In this document: positions 46,090-62,352 of the stretch, piece by piece
How positions within the stretch are numbered: the first letter of the stretch is position 1
How the letters are laid out: every line of letters begins with the position of its first letter
DNA from: Kribbella qitaiheensis
Lineage (GTDB): Bacteria > Actinomycetota > Actinomycetes > Propionibacteriales > Kribbellaceae
NCBI RefSeq assembly: GCF_014217565.1
Contig: NZ_CP043661.1
Span: forward strand, 3,286,001 to 3,350,000
Reading direction: 5' to 3'
DNA length: 64,000 bases
Program-made: the position numbers and the translations under genes
Notes under the pieces: generated by a model
What the model saw: only the letters and a program-made list of their open reading frames with translations
The model's database searches: none
Told to the model about the DNA's origin: nothing

Positions 46090-46134
46090 GTGTCCAGTTT
46101 ACAGGGTCAGCGCCGGAACCCTGGCATCGGCGCC

Positions 46135-47427
46135 TCAGGCGAGGATGCGGACCTCGGTAATGAGGCCTTCTTGTACGCGGTAGAAGGCGATTGCCGGCGT
46201 AGCGCCGTGGTCGCCGTCATGGCTGATGGACTGGTCCACCACCCATTCACCCAGCGTCATCCGGTGAATCAGCTCGGTCTTGCACTGGCCGGCCTCGAAC
46301 CGCGGCTGGTAGTACTCCCGCAGCAACCGGCGACCGCGCAGTACCTTGCCTTCTGCCGTCTGGAGCTGTGCGGTCGGTGAGTACATGGCCAGAAACGCTT
46401 CCAGATCATGCGCTTCGTACGCCGAGTGCTCCCGCCCGACCACCCGAGCCGCAGCGGTATCGGTCGGCGCCGCCGCGGGAGCGGTGGGCCTGGTCGTGGT
46501 CGCGATCGGCTGGCTGGCGGGCGCAGCCGGCTCTGCCGGGGCCGGGCGAGTCGGGGCCGGGGCAGCGGCGGGGGCGCTGGTCCGGCGGCTGGTGGCGGGG
46601 GTCGTGGCAGCCGGGGCGGCAGCGGCCTGGGGAGTGGCTGGGATGGGGAGTTGGCCGGTGGGGTCTTCGCCCAGGTGGGCGATGGCCCAGTCGAGGGCCT
46701 TGGTCACCGCGGCGCGGGATTCGTCGGTGTGGTCGAGCATGTCGAAGCCGTGTTGCCCTTTCGGTACGTCGATGATGTCCAGCGCGGTGCCACCGGCGGA
46801 GACGAACTCCGCCACCGGCCCGGCGAGCTCAGCTCGCTCACGGCCGACCCTCGTCAGCAGCACCGGCAGGACGCTGTTTGAATCTTTCCCCGCCCCACCG
46901 CCCCGGTCGTGTCTGCCGATCACCTCGGCAGCGGAAACCAGTTCGTCGACACCGGGCGGGGTGGCGAGCAGGGGGTAGGTCAGGGCGACGCCGCGCAGCC
47001 AGTCGGGGCGGCTGTCCAGCCACTCCCCCGCCAGCAGCCCGGCACCGGAGAAGAACCAGAGCAGCACGCGCTCCGGGTCCACCTGGGAATCGGCCCGCAG
47101 CAGGCCGACAGCGGCCTCCACGTCGTCGGCGGCGGCGGTCAGCTGGTCGAGTCCACGAATCAGGCTGTGGTCGACCACGACGGCCACCAGGCCGCGCTGG
47201 GCGATCGCCGTCGCATAGCCCTGATAGACCGGCCAGTCGCGCGGCGAGGTGGTGAGGCCGGCGGGCCCCGGACCCCCGTGAATCAACAGGATCGCGCCCG
47301 TCCGCGCCGTACTGGCGGGGCGGTAGAAGTCCAGCTCGCCGACGCGGTCGACGGACTGGTCCGCGACCCCTTCGACGTCCAGCACGAACGGTCGCAGGTA
47401 GGGCGGGAGATCCGGCATGTGCGTCAT
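46135..47427 (-). CDS. Alpha/beta-hydrolase fused through a Pro/Ala linker to a SnoaL/NTF2-like domain
   Basis: About 430 residues. The N-terminal 240 form a dienelactone-hydrolase-like alpha/beta-hydrolase: oxyanion region LLIHGGPGPAG, nucleophile elbow FFSGAG (one residue off the GxSxG consensus) and catalytic His in PKGQHGFDMLDH. About 70 residues of Ala/Pro/Thr follow (ATPQAAAAPAATTPATS). The last 110 residues are an NTF2-like domain (VVGREHSAYEAHDLEAFLAMYSPTAQLQTAEGKVLRG) of the SnoaL nuclear-transport-factor fold. No signal peptide is visible. The gene stands alone between the rpoC terminator and the str operon. Substrate unknown. The start may also be the Met at 47418. Confidence 0.75.
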   Translation of the reverse strand: MTHMPDLPPYLRPFVLDVEGVADQSVDRVGELDFYRPASTARTGAILLIHGGPGPAGLTTSPRDWPVYQGYATAIAQRGLVAVVVDHSLIRGLDQLTAAADDVEAAVGLLRADSQVDPERVLLWFFSGAGLLAGEWLDSRPDWLRGVALTYPLLATPPGVDELVSAAEVIGRHDRGGGAGKDSNSVLPVLLTRVGRERAELAGPVAEFVSAGGTALDIIDVPKGQHGFDMLDHTDESRAAVTKALDWAIAHLGEDPTGQLPIPATPQAAAAPAATTPATSRRTSAPAAAPAPTRPAPAEPAAPASQPIATTTRPTAPAAAPTDTAAARVVGREHSAYEAHDLEAFLAMYSPTAQLQTAEGKVLRGRRLLREYYQPRFEAGQCKTELIHRMTLGEWVVDQSISHDGDHGATPAIAFYRVQEGLITEVRILA

Positions 47428-47602
47428 CTTCGCGCATCCCGCCGACACTTACACGCCGACCCCTCGCGACACTCTGCAGCCGCTCGACCACCCTCGGCGT
47501 GTTGCCGCGGCCGCCTGCGCCAGAACCCCTTCCCGGCCATCGATCCGGGCCCCGGCGCGTAATTTGCCCTAGGCAACCACCGGCGCGGGCGGCCGGAAAA
47601 GC

Positions 47603-47640
47603 CCGAGGGCGGCACCCCCTGGTGGGGGTGCCGCCCTCGG
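47603..47640 (-). terminator. Terminator of rpoB-rpoC
   Basis: A perfect 17-bp GC-rich stem (CCGAGGGCGGCACCCCC and complement) has a 4-nt loop and begins 19 nt past the rpoC stop. An AAAA run at 47597-47600 gives U-rich RNA on the minus strand. Confidence 0.88.
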
Positions 47641-47658
47641 CCGTACTACGGGACCAGC

Positions 47659-51519
<3,861 letters not shown>

Positions 51520-51587
51520 GATGTGTTATCTCCCGATTGTAAAGATGGTCTGAGTGAGTTGGCTGTTGATCTCAAGCGGCAACCCGC

Positions 51588-55071
<3,484 letters not shown>

Positions 55072-55198
55072 GGGGCGTCCTTCCACGGGCTCGCAAAGTA
55101 ACTACTGTGCTGGCACTTCGGTGCTGGGAGCGCATGCCAAACGACCCTAGTCAAGTTTTGAGCCGAACCAGGGTGGGGTAAAGGCAGCGCAAAGCAAT

Positions 55199-55228
55199 AG
55201 GCTACCCGATCAGGGCAAGCCTGTCCAA
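55199..55228 (-). promoter_or_regulatory. rpoBC promoter 1
   Basis: On the minus strand -35 TTGGAC (55223-55228) and -10 TAGCCT (55199-55204) have an 18-bp spacer. The predicted leader to the TTG start is about 120 nt. Confidence 0.6.
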
Positions 55229-55239
55229 TGGGGTCCGAT

Positions 55240-55269
55240 ACTATGCCTTCGGACCACCCACTCCGTCAA
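55240..55269 (-). promoter_or_regulatory. rpoBC promoter 2
   Basis: On the minus strand -35 TTGACG (55264-55269) and -10 CATAGT (55240-55245) have an 18-bp spacer. It lies just upstream of promoter 1, so rpoBC appears to have tandem promoters independent of the mce operon. Confidence 0.55.
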
Positions 55270-55290
55270 GGAACGACCCGGGTTCTCCAG

Positions 55291-55306
55291 CGAGTAGACC
55301 TACTCG
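55291..55306. promoter_or_regulatory. Short palindrome between the mce operon and rpoBC promoters
   Basis: CGAGTAG and its complement CTACTCG are separated by 2 bp. It lies just upstream of rpoBC promoter 2 and 40 nt past the last mce-operon gene. It could be an operator or a weak terminator. Confidence 0.35.
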
Positions 55307-55345
55307 CGAGCCGCCCGGCACGTCCTGTCCGGAGTCACAAAGAGA

Positions 55346-56110
55346 CTACAGTCCGGAGATCTCCTGGACCAGCCATTGATCCCCGTTTCGGACCATTGTG
55401 AATCGGGTCCGGTTCAGATCCACCCGCGGCTTACCCTGCGTGATCGTGCTGGTGGTGGTCTGGTTCACGAAGATCACCAGCGTGACCCGGTTCGCGTCGC
55501 CGTCGCGAACGCCGACCTCGCGGACGTCGGCCTTGACCGTCGCCTTGGTCTTGGTCGCGAGCTCGCCGGCCACCTTGGCGGTGGCGTCGAACTTGGTGGC
55601 GAAATCCGGGGTCATGGTGGCCCGGGCCGCCGCGAAACTCTTGTCCAGTGAGCGGTAGTCGTAGCTCAAGGCGACCTCCGCGGCCTTCCGGCCGGCGGTC
55701 GCGGCCTGGCTGCGGGCGTCCTCGGCCTGCTTGCCCTTCAGCGCCTTCACGCCCATGATCCCGGCGACGGCGAGCACCAGCACGATCAGTACGGCGAGCA
55801 GTGCGGACAGCACGACGCCGACCGGGCCCTTCCGCGTGGCATCGGCTTCGACCGGGTCCGAGGATGCCTCAACATCACTGCCCGTAATAGTGGCCTTGCC
55901 ACCGGAGACGGGGGTTACCCGCTTTTCAGCCGTTTCAATCGTGTCGGTTGACACGTCGGAGACGGCGTCCTGGGGTGCCTCGGCAGCAACTTCAGGGGTC
56001 TCCGGCCCGGCGTCCTCGGCCGGCGGGAGCTCCGTGGCGTCCGTAGTACGGGCTTCTCCGGTACGGCGTTGGCCGGCGATCCGGGGGCGGTTCCTGGGAC
56101 GGTCCGGCAT
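55346..56110 (-). CDS. Mce-associated membrane protein (second)
   Basis: The 254-residue protein has a long charged, disordered cytoplasmic N-terminus (about 1-125, acidic, Glu/Ala/Val-rich), one membrane helix (VGVVLSALLAVLIVLVLAVAGIMG) and an outer domain of about 115 residues (YDYRSLDKSFAAARATMTPDFATKF to FTMVRNGDQWLVQEISGL). This is the typical fold of Mce-associated (Mas) proteins, thought to stabilise Mce complexes. It overlaps the preceding gene by one base and is the last gene of the operon. Confidence 0.85.
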   Translation of the reverse strand: MPDRPRNRPRIAGQRRTGEARTTDATELPPAEDAGPETPEVAAEAPQDAVSDVSTDTIETAEKRVTPVSGGKATITGSDVEASSDPVEADATRKGPVGVVLSALLAVLIVLVLAVAGIMGVKALKGKQAEDARSQAATAGRKAAEVALSYDYRSLDKSFAAARATMTPDFATKFDATAKVAGELATKTKATVKADVREVGVRDGDANRVTLVIFVNQTTTSTITQGKPRVDLNRTRFTMVRNGDQWLVQEISGL

Positions 56111-56610
56111 CAGCCCACCACCTGGAAGTCGGCGGTCAGCCAGCGGTTCTTCTCCCGGACCATGTCGAGCTTGATCCGGTAGCGCCGCTGGACACCGTCC
56201 TTGGAGGCCGTGTTGGTGACCACCGCGTTCGCGATCACCAGCACCTGGGCCGAGTCCTTGTCGTTCGACACCACCGCGGCCTCCACCACCTCACCGGTCG
56301 AGGTGGCCTGGTTCGTCACCACCTCGGTCTTCACCTGGTTCGCGCCCGCCGCGAACTCTTCCTTGAACTGTCCGGTCGAGCCGTCCAGCACCCGCTTGGA
56401 GTCCTCGTCCCAGGAGCTGTACTTGTACGTCGTGAAGTCGAGCGTCAACTGCCGGGCCGCCTGCATCGCGCTGGTCCGTTCACTGTCGCGACTGTGCTGA
56501 CGGCTCAGTGCCACCGCCGACAGGACGGCAGCGGTCAGGGCGACCAGGAGCAGGACGCTCAGCGCCCAGGCCAGGATCACCGGCCCGCGCCGGGAGGTAC
56601 GAGAAGTCAC
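56110..56610 (-). CDS. Mce-associated membrane protein (first)
   Basis: The 166-residue protein has a short basic N-terminus, one membrane helix (VILAWALSVLLLVALTAAVLSAVAL) and an outer Mas-type domain (LTLDFTTYKYSSWDEDSKRVLDGSTGQFKEEF to MVREKNRWLTADFQVVG). The 'Y-x-x-W-x-x-D-x-x-R-V-L-x-x-x-T-G-x-F' pattern is characteristic of the family. It overlaps mceF by 4 nt. Confidence 0.87.
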   Translation of the reverse strand: MTSRTSRRGPVILAWALSVLLLVALTAAVLSAVALSRQHSRDSERTSAMQAARQLTLDFTTYKYSSWDEDSKRVLDGSTGQFKEEFAAGANQVKTEVVTNQATSTGEVVEAAVVSNDKDSAQVLVIANAVVTNTASKDGVQRRYRIKLDMVREKNRWLTADFQVVG

Positions 56611-57896
56611 TTTCCACTCACCGGTCCGAGGATAAGAGCTTTCCAGGAGTCAGCGCCGAGCAGGTCGGCCTGACCGCCTGTCGAGCCGAGGATCAGGTCC
56701 GGCATCCCGCCGGTCCCGCCGGCGTCACCGGTCGCCGGGTCGTAGCCGACGCCGTACCCGGTGCGGTTCAGGGTGCGCGACGAAGGCGCCGGCTTGTTCT
56801 GGGAGCCACGGACGTCGATGCCCGAGCCCGGCGAGGCCGTACAGCCGGCCTTGGTGTTCGCGGCCTTGTCGGTCGTGTCCTGCGGAACGCGCCAGGTCGT
56901 GCCGCCGTAGCCGGCCCGGCAGGCAGGCGGGCTGAAGCCGAGCACCAGGCCGAAGTGGGCGTCGTAGTGCCCCGTCCCCGGATCCTTCCCCGGTACTACG
57001 TATCCGCCCATCGCCACAGCCGGGTAGACGACCAGCAACTGCTCGACGGCGTCCAGCCGGACCGCGGTCATCTCACCGGTGGTCAGCAGGTTCCCGAGCA
57101 GTACTGCGATGTCGCCGCGGTTCTCCGAGATCAGGGCGGTGAGCTGCTCGGAGGCACCCGAGCCTTGGTCGATCACCTTGCGCAGGTTCGCGTCCGAGCT
57201 GACCAGCGTGTCCGACAGCAGCGCCAGGTTCTTCGCCCAGGTCTTGATCGCGTCACCGCTGGCCACCTGCGTGGCCAGCACGGTGTTGCCGTCGTTGATC
57301 AGCTTGATCGTCTGCAGGATGTTCGCGTCCGCGTCGTTGATCAGCACCCCGGAGCTGTCGATGATCTTCTGCAGGTCGCTGCCGCGGCCCCGGAGCGCGT
57401 CGCCGAGCTCCTTCACCGTCGTCCGCAGGCTGTCCTTGTCGACCGAGTTCACCAGTTGGTCCAGGTTGAGCAGCAGCTCGGTGGTGTCGATCGGCAGCGC
57501 GGTGTCGGCCCGGGCGATCTTCGAGTGGTCCTGCAAGTACGGCGAGCCGTCCCGTCGCGGTTGCAGGTCGACGTACTGCTCGCCGATCGCGGACCGGTTC
57601 GCCACCACGGCGAGCAGGTCCTTCGGGATCTTCGTCTTGTTGTCGATGTCGAGGTTGACCTCGACGCCGTCGGACAGCAGCTTCAGCTGGCCGACCCGGC
57701 CGACCGGCTGGCCGCGGTACGTCACCTCGGCGCCGGTGAAGATGCCACCGGACTCGGCGAAGCTGGCGCTGACCGTATAACTGTCGTCGAAGAACAACCG
57801 GTCGACCTGCGCGTACTTCGCGCCGACGAACGCGACACCGACCACGGTGATCAGCAGGAACACCATCAGCTGGATCCGGACACCTTTGGTGATCAC
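56607..57896 (-). CDS. mceF: Mce family protein F
   Basis: The 429-residue protein has an N-terminal membrane anchor (IQLMVFLLITVVGVAFVGAKY) and the MCE domain (YTVSASFAESGGIFTGAEVTYRG to QYVDLQPRRDG), which forms a hexameric ring for lipid passage. Long helical segments follow, and a Gly/Ser-rich C-terminus. It is the sixth mce gene of the operon and overlaps mceE by 4 nt. Confidence 0.9.
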   Translation of the reverse strand: MITKGVRIQLMVFLLITVVGVAFVGAKYAQVDRLFFDDSYTVSASFAESGGIFTGAEVTYRGQPVGRVGQLKLLSDGVEVNLDIDNKTKIPKDLLAVVANRSAIGEQYVDLQPRRDGSPYLQDHSKIARADTALPIDTTELLLNLDQLVNSVDKDSLRTTVKELGDALRGRGSDLQKIIDSSGVLINDADANILQTIKLINDGNTVLATQVASGDAIKTWAKNLALLSDTLVSSDANLRKVIDQGSGASEQLTALISENRGDIAVLLGNLLTTGEMTAVRLDAVEQLLVVYPAVAMGGYVVPGKDPGTGHYDAHFGLVLGFSPPACRAGYGGTTWRVPQDTTDKAANTKAGCTASPGSGIDVRGSQNKPAPSSRTLNRTGYGVGYDPATGDAGGTGGMPDLILGSTGGQADLLGADSWKALILGPVSGK

Positions 57897-59128
57897 TTCG
57901 CCACCCCCGGCATCAGGACCTTGGCCAGCTCCGGATCGAACGCGGACCGGTTCAGCTTCGGCGTACAGACCGGCAGGCCTAGCAGCGTGATGCAGCTGGT
58001 CGCCGCCCCGGTCGGCAACGGCAGCGGCGGCAGACCACCTGTGCCCTTGCCCGTCGGGAACTGCGGGGAGTTGTGCAGCGGCAGGCTGATCCCCAGCGTC
58101 GGCAAGGTCAAGCCGGTAGTGGGCAGGTTGAGCCCGAGCAGGCCCTTCAGCGCCTTCTGCGTGTTCACGTCGAGGGTGATGTTCAGGTTGGTGAAGTCAC
58201 CCTGCACCGCCTTCCCCGCAGCGTCCGGGAAGGGGTAGGTGAACATCAGCTCGAGCGCCTTCGGCAGGTTCTCCCCCGCCTCGGCCAGCTTGGTCAGCAC
58301 CGGGTAGAGCGACTGCAGGTTCGCGACCAGGTCCTTCTGCGAGGCCGTGATCACCCGGGTCGCGGTACTGCCCAGCTTGCTCAGCGCCTGCAGCGTCTTG
58401 ACCAGGGCGGCGCGCTGCTTGTCCAGGGTGGAGATCGACTTCGGCAGCGAGTCGATCGCGGTCGCCAGCGTCGTCTTCTGCGCGTTCAGCTTCTTCGCCA
58501 GCGCGTCCACCGCGGTGATCGCGGTGACGATCTTCTGCTTGTTCTGATCCAGCGTGCCGACGAAGGTGTTCAGCTGGGTGAGCACGCTTCGGATGGCCGG
58601 CTCATTGCCGGTCAGCGCCTTGTTCAGCTCCTGGGTGATGATCTGCAACTGCGCGACACCGCCGCCGTTCAGCAGCAGCGAGAGTGCGGACAGCACTTCC
58701 TCGACCTCGACGTTGCTGGTGGTCCGCGACAGTGGGATCAGCTCGCCGTTGTCCAGCTTGCCCTGCGGCTTCTCGTCGCCGGTCGGCGGGGCGAGCGAGA
58801 CGAACTTCTCACCCAGCAGGCTGGTCTGCCGGATCGTCGCGTGGGTGTTGTCGGGCAGGTCAAGGCTCTTCGGCAGCTTGATCTTGACCTTGGCCACGTA
58901 GCCCTCGAGCCAGACCTTCTGCACCGTGCCGACGGTGACGTCGTCCACCTTCACCGTCGACTTGGGCACCAGGTCGAGCACGTCGGCGAACTCGACCGTG
59001 ACCGTGTACGACGGGCCCTTGATCTTGGCGCCGCCCGGCAACGGCAGCGAGTAGACGCTGAAATCGCAACCGGACAACAGGGTGGCCATCGCGACCACAC
59101 CCGCCACCATCGCAGTACGGCGTCTCAC
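57893..59128 (-). CDS. mceE: Mce family lipoprotein E
   Basis: The GTG at 59128 overlaps the mceD stop (GTGA) and gives 411 residues. A lipobox is clear (VAGVVAMATLLSGCDF), so the protein is anchored by lipid rather than by a helix, as MceE proteins are. The MCE domain runs from YTVTVEFADVLDLVPKSTVKV to GEKFVSLAPPTGD, then helices, then a Pro/Leu-rich end. The frame is open for 1.2 kb upstream, which is an artefact of GC content. Confidence 0.92.
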   Translation of the reverse strand: MRRRTAMVAGVVAMATLLSGCDFSVYSLPLPGGAKIKGPSYTVTVEFADVLDLVPKSTVKVDDVTVGTVQKVWLEGYVAKVKIKLPKSLDLPDNTHATIRQTSLLGEKFVSLAPPTGDEKPQGKLDNGELIPLSRTTSNVEVEEVLSALSLLLNGGGVAQLQIITQELNKALTGNEPAIRSVLTQLNTFVGTLDQNKQKIVTAITAVDALAKKLNAQKTTLATAIDSLPKSISTLDKQRAALVKTLQALSKLGSTATRVITASQKDLVANLQSLYPVLTKLAEAGENLPKALELMFTYPFPDAAGKAVQGDFTNLNITLDVNTQKALKGLLGLNLPTTGLTLPTLGISLPLHNSPQFPTGKGTGGLPPLPLPTGAATSCITLLGLPVCTPKLNRSAFDPELAKVLMPGVAK

Positions 59129-60315
59129 TTGGCACCTCCCGGGACCAGGCCGCCGAGAGTCTCGTCGACGTTGTCCGGGCTGGGCAGCTTCTTCGGTGGC
59201 GGCGGCGCCCACGGCGTACCGGCGGGGCCACCGGAACCGGTGATCGAGCCCAGCAGCGGGAGCTTCGGCAACAGGTCGATCACGCCCTTCAGCGCCGAAC
59301 AGGTCGACAGCGGCTGGTTCGCCTGCAGCAGGATCGAGCAGATGAAGGAGGCCGGGTCGTCCAGCTGGGCCAGGTTGATCCGCTGGTCCAGGGTGCCGAA
59401 CTGCGGGTTGTAGACGCGGGCCAGGTTGCCCAGGCCGAGCGGCGCGGTGTCGATGATCTCGGCCAGCGCCGCCTTCTCCTTGACCAGGATCTGGGAGAGG
59501 TCGGTGGCACCGGAGATCGTCGTCTTCAGCAGGGCCCGGTTGTCCTTGACGAACGAGGCGACCTCTCCGAGCGCGGTCGCCAGCGTGGACAGCGCCGCGC
59601 CGAGGTCTTTGCGCTCCCCGGCGAGCGTGGTCGAGGTGGCGGCGAAGTTGGTGTTGAACTGCTTCACGAGGGTGTCGTTCGCGGCCAGCGCGGAGACGAA
59701 GGTCTGCAACTGCCGGACCGTGCTGAACAGACTCTTGGAGTTCCCCGCCAGGGTCTGGGTCAGCGTCGAGACGTCGGTGATGGTCTGGTTCAGCTTGGCG
59801 CCCTGGCCGTTCAGGTTCGCCGCGGAGACGTCCAGCAGCCGCGACAGCGCACCTTGGTCGTTCGCCCCCTTCGGGCCGAGCGCGACGGACAGGTCGTTCA
59901 GGCTCTGGTAGATCTGGTCCAGCTCCAGCGGTACTGCGGTGCGCTCCAGCGGGATCTGGGCCCCGTCGGCCATCACGGAGCCCTTGGAGTACGCCGGGGT
60001 GAGCTGGATGTAGCGATCGGCAACGATCGACGGCGAGGCGATCACCGCCTTCGCGTCGGCGGGAACCTTGTGCTCGGCCTCCCACCAGAACTTCACCCGG
60101 ACCGAGCGGCCGGCCGGCGTCACGCTCTCGATCTCGCCGACCTTGATGCCGAGGATCCGGACGTCCGAACCGGGGTAGACGCTGACCGCGCGCGGGAAGT
60201 ACGCCGTGGCGCTGACCCGCTTCGGGTGCGGCCAGAGCGCGATCACGCTGACCCCGATCACCACCAGGACGACACCGAGCGCGACCAGCCGGGAGAAGCC
60301 GGCGATCTTCCTCAT
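59125..60315 (-). CDS. mceD: Mce family protein D
   Basis: The ATG at 60315 gives 396 residues. The membrane anchor is RLVALGVVLVVIGVSVIALW. The MCE domain reads VSATAYFPRAVSVYPGSDVRILGIKVGEI to VADRYIQLTPAYSKG. The C-terminus is Pro-rich (TPWAPPPPKKLPSPDN), a feature shared with other actinobacterial MceD proteins. Overlaps of 4 nt on both sides show a tightly coupled operon. Confidence 0.9.
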   Translation of the reverse strand: MRKIAGFSRLVALGVVLVVIGVSVIALWPHPKRVSATAYFPRAVSVYPGSDVRILGIKVGEIESVTPAGRSVRVKFWWEAEHKVPADAKAVIASPSIVADRYIQLTPAYSKGSVMADGAQIPLERTAVPLELDQIYQSLNDLSVALGPKGANDQGALSRLLDVSAANLNGQGAKLNQTITDVSTLTQTLAGNSKSLFSTVRQLQTFVSALAANDTLVKQFNTNFAATSTTLAGERKDLGAALSTLATALGEVASFVKDNRALLKTTISGATDLSQILVKEKAALAEIIDTAPLGLGNLARVYNPQFGTLDQRINLAQLDDPASFICSILLQANQPLSTCSALKGVIDLLPKLPLLGSITGSGGPAGTPWAPPPPKKLPSPDNVDETLGGLVPGGAK

Positions 60316-61322
60316 CGGCCACCTCCAAGGATCGGCAGGCCGGGGATCGGCACCTTCGGCAGCGGGATCTCGGGCACCGGCACCAGGTTCTGCACATAGG
60401 TGTCGAACCACGGCCCGGTGCCGAGCGTGTTGGTGAAGACCCGGGCGTAGGGCGCCAGGCCCTTGATGCTGGCGTCGAGGGAATCCTGGTTCTTCAGCAG
60501 GACGCCCAGTACGGCGTTGACCTTCTGCAGGGTCGGCGACAGATCCTTGCGGTTCTCCCGGACCAGCGCGGTGATCTGGGCGGACAGCTTCTGGGTCGAG
60601 ACCAGCAGTTCGTGGATCAGCGCCCGCCGGGCCTGGACCGCCTGGAACACCGTGTTGCCGTCCTTCAGCAGCTTGATCAGCTGCGCGTTCCGGTCGGCCA
60701 GGATCTTGGTGACGACATCGGAGTGCTGCAGCAGCTTCTTCAGCTCTTCGTCGCGCTTGGCCACGTTCCGGGACAGCCGGGACAGCCCGTCCAGCGAGGC
60801 ACGGACCTCTTGTGGCGTGTTCTTGAAGGTCGACGACAGGGTGTCCAGGGCCTTGGCCAGCTGGGCGGTGTCGATCCGCTCGGTCGTGTTGGCCAGATCG
60901 GTGAAGGCGTCGACCACGTCGTACGCGGAGACCGTCCGGTCCAGCGGGATCTCGGTGCCCTCCTTGAGCTTGCCGTCCCCCGCCGGGTTCAGCTTGAGGT
61001 ACTTCTGCCCGAGCAGGGTCTTGATCTTCATCTCGGCACCGGTCTTGTCGCCGAGCTTCACGCCCTTGTCCACCACGAAGTCGACCCGGACGTGGGTGCC
61101 TTCCAGCTCCACCTTGCGGACCTGGCCGACCCGGACACCGGCGACCCGGATCTCGTCGTTCGGCTTCAGCCCGCCGGCCTCGGAGAACTGCGCGGAGTAC
61201 TTCGTGCCGCCACCGATCAGCGGCAGGTCCTGGGCCTTGAACGCGGCCAGCATGATCAGCCCGATGATGGTCAGCCCGACCACCCCGATGGTGACCTGGT
61301 TCTGTTCCCTGAACGGCTTCAC
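60312..61322 (-). CDS. mceC: Mce family protein C
   Basis: The GTG at 61322 (KPFREQNQVTIGVVGLTIIG) overlaps the mceB stop (GTGA) and gives 336 residues. It has a single N-terminal membrane helix, the MCE domain (YSAQFSEAGGLKPNDEIRVAGVRVG to KYLKLNPAGDG), then coiled-coil-like helices. It ends in short Pro/Leu/Gly repeats. Confidence 0.9.
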   Translation of the reverse strand: MKPFREQNQVTIGVVGLTIIGLIMLAAFKAQDLPLIGGGTKYSAQFSEAGGLKPNDEIRVAGVRVGQVRKVELEGTHVRVDFVVDKGVKLGDKTGAEMKIKTLLGQKYLKLNPAGDGKLKEGTEIPLDRTVSAYDVVDAFTDLANTTERIDTAQLAKALDTLSSTFKNTPQEVRASLDGLSRLSRNVAKRDEELKKLLQHSDVVTKILADRNAQLIKLLKDGNTVFQAVQARRALIHELLVSTQKLSAQITALVRENRKDLSPTLQKVNAVLGVLLKNQDSLDASIKGLAPYARVFTNTLGTGPWFDTYVQNLVPVPEIPLPKVPIPGLPILGGGR

Positions 61323-62350
61323 TTCGCGCACCTCGCGGAGTTGTTGTCGTAGGAGACCGGGATCCGGGTGCCGAGCGGCAGGGTCACGTTGCCGTCGAAG
61401 CCACAGAGGAAGAAGTTGAACCACGACCCGTACTGCGCGGTCCGGGTCATCGTCTGCAGCTTCTCCGGCATGTACTGCAGCGTCTTCACCCAGATCGCCT
61501 GGGTGTCGTCCAGGGTCGTCGCCACCGTGCGGAGCCGGTCCAGATCGGCCTTCAGCGGGACCCGGGTCTGCTGCAACAGGCCGGCCGTCTTGTTGTTCAG
61601 CGAGTTGATCGAGCCGAGCGAGCCCAGGATCGGGTTGATGTCCTGACTCAGCCCGGTGATGAACTGCTGCAGGTTGATCAGCAGCTGGGAGAAATTCTGC
61701 TGCCGCTGCGAGACGATCTGCAGCGTCGACGTCAGGTTGGTGATCAGGTCACCGATCACCTGGTCGGAGTCGGCCAGCGTGCTGGTCAGCGAGGCGGTCC
61801 GAGCGAGCAAGCTCTCGATCGTGCCGCCCTCGCCCTGGAGCACCTTGATCACCTCGAAGGCGAACTGGTTCACATCGGCCGGGGTGAGCGCGGTGAACAG
61901 CGGCTTGAACCCGTTGAACAGCACCGACAGGTCCAGCGCGGGCGCCGTCCGGTCCTTGTCGATCAGCCCGTTCTTCTTCATCCGGGTGCCGCCGCCGACG
62001 CCCTCGGTGAGCGCGATGTAGCGGTTGCCGACCAGGTTGCGGTAGCGCAGCGTCGCCCGGGTGGTGGTGTCGACGGACTGGTCGGTGTCGACGCTGAACG
62101 TCACCATCGCGTACTTGTCCTGATAGATGGCGATCTTGTCGACCTGGCCGACCCGGACGCCCGCGATCCGGATGTCGTCGCCCTTGTTCAGCCCCACGAC
62201 ATCGGTGAACACGGCCCGGTACTTCGTGGTCGCGTTGAAGCTGATGTTGCCGATGGTGACGGCCAGCAGTGCGGTCGCGATCGTCGTGATCACCACGAAG
62301 ATCCCCAGCCGCACGGTGTCGGCCGTCGTCTTCTTGTCGAAGAGCTTCAT
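61319..62350 (-). CDS. mceB: Mce family protein B
   Basis: The ATG at 62350 gives 343 residues (KLFDKKTTADTVRLGIFVVI). Membrane anchor, MCE domain (YRAVFTDVVGLNKGDDIRIAGVRVG to NRYIALTEGVGGG) and a helical region are present. Its Shine-Dalgarno, GAGGGGGG 7 nt before the ATG, lies in the 3' arm of a large inverted repeat whose 5' arm covers the mceA stop. This is the only junction inside mceA-F that is not a short overlap. Confidence 0.92.
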   Translation of the reverse strand: MKLFDKKTTADTVRLGIFVVITTIATALLAVTIGNISFNATTKYRAVFTDVVGLNKGDDIRIAGVRVGQVDKIAIYQDKYAMVTFSVDTDQSVDTTTRATLRYRNLVGNRYIALTEGVGGGTRMKKNGLIDKDRTAPALDLSVLFNGFKPLFTALTPADVNQFAFEVIKVLQGEGGTIESLLARTASLTSTLADSDQVIGDLITNLTSTLQIVSQRQQNFSQLLINLQQFITGLSQDINPILGSLGSINSLNNKTAGLLQQTRVPLKADLDRLRTVATTLDDTQAIWVKTLQYMPEKLQTMTRTAQYGSWFNFFLCGFDGNVTLPLGTRIPVSYDNNSARCAK

Positions 62351-62352
62351 GG

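Noticed and set aside
57893..60397. 834-residue single protein across mceE and part of mceD
   Set aside because: Only the last 411 residues look like protein. They start with a GTG, signal peptide and lipobox, and the upstream part is out of frame with the clear mceD gene.
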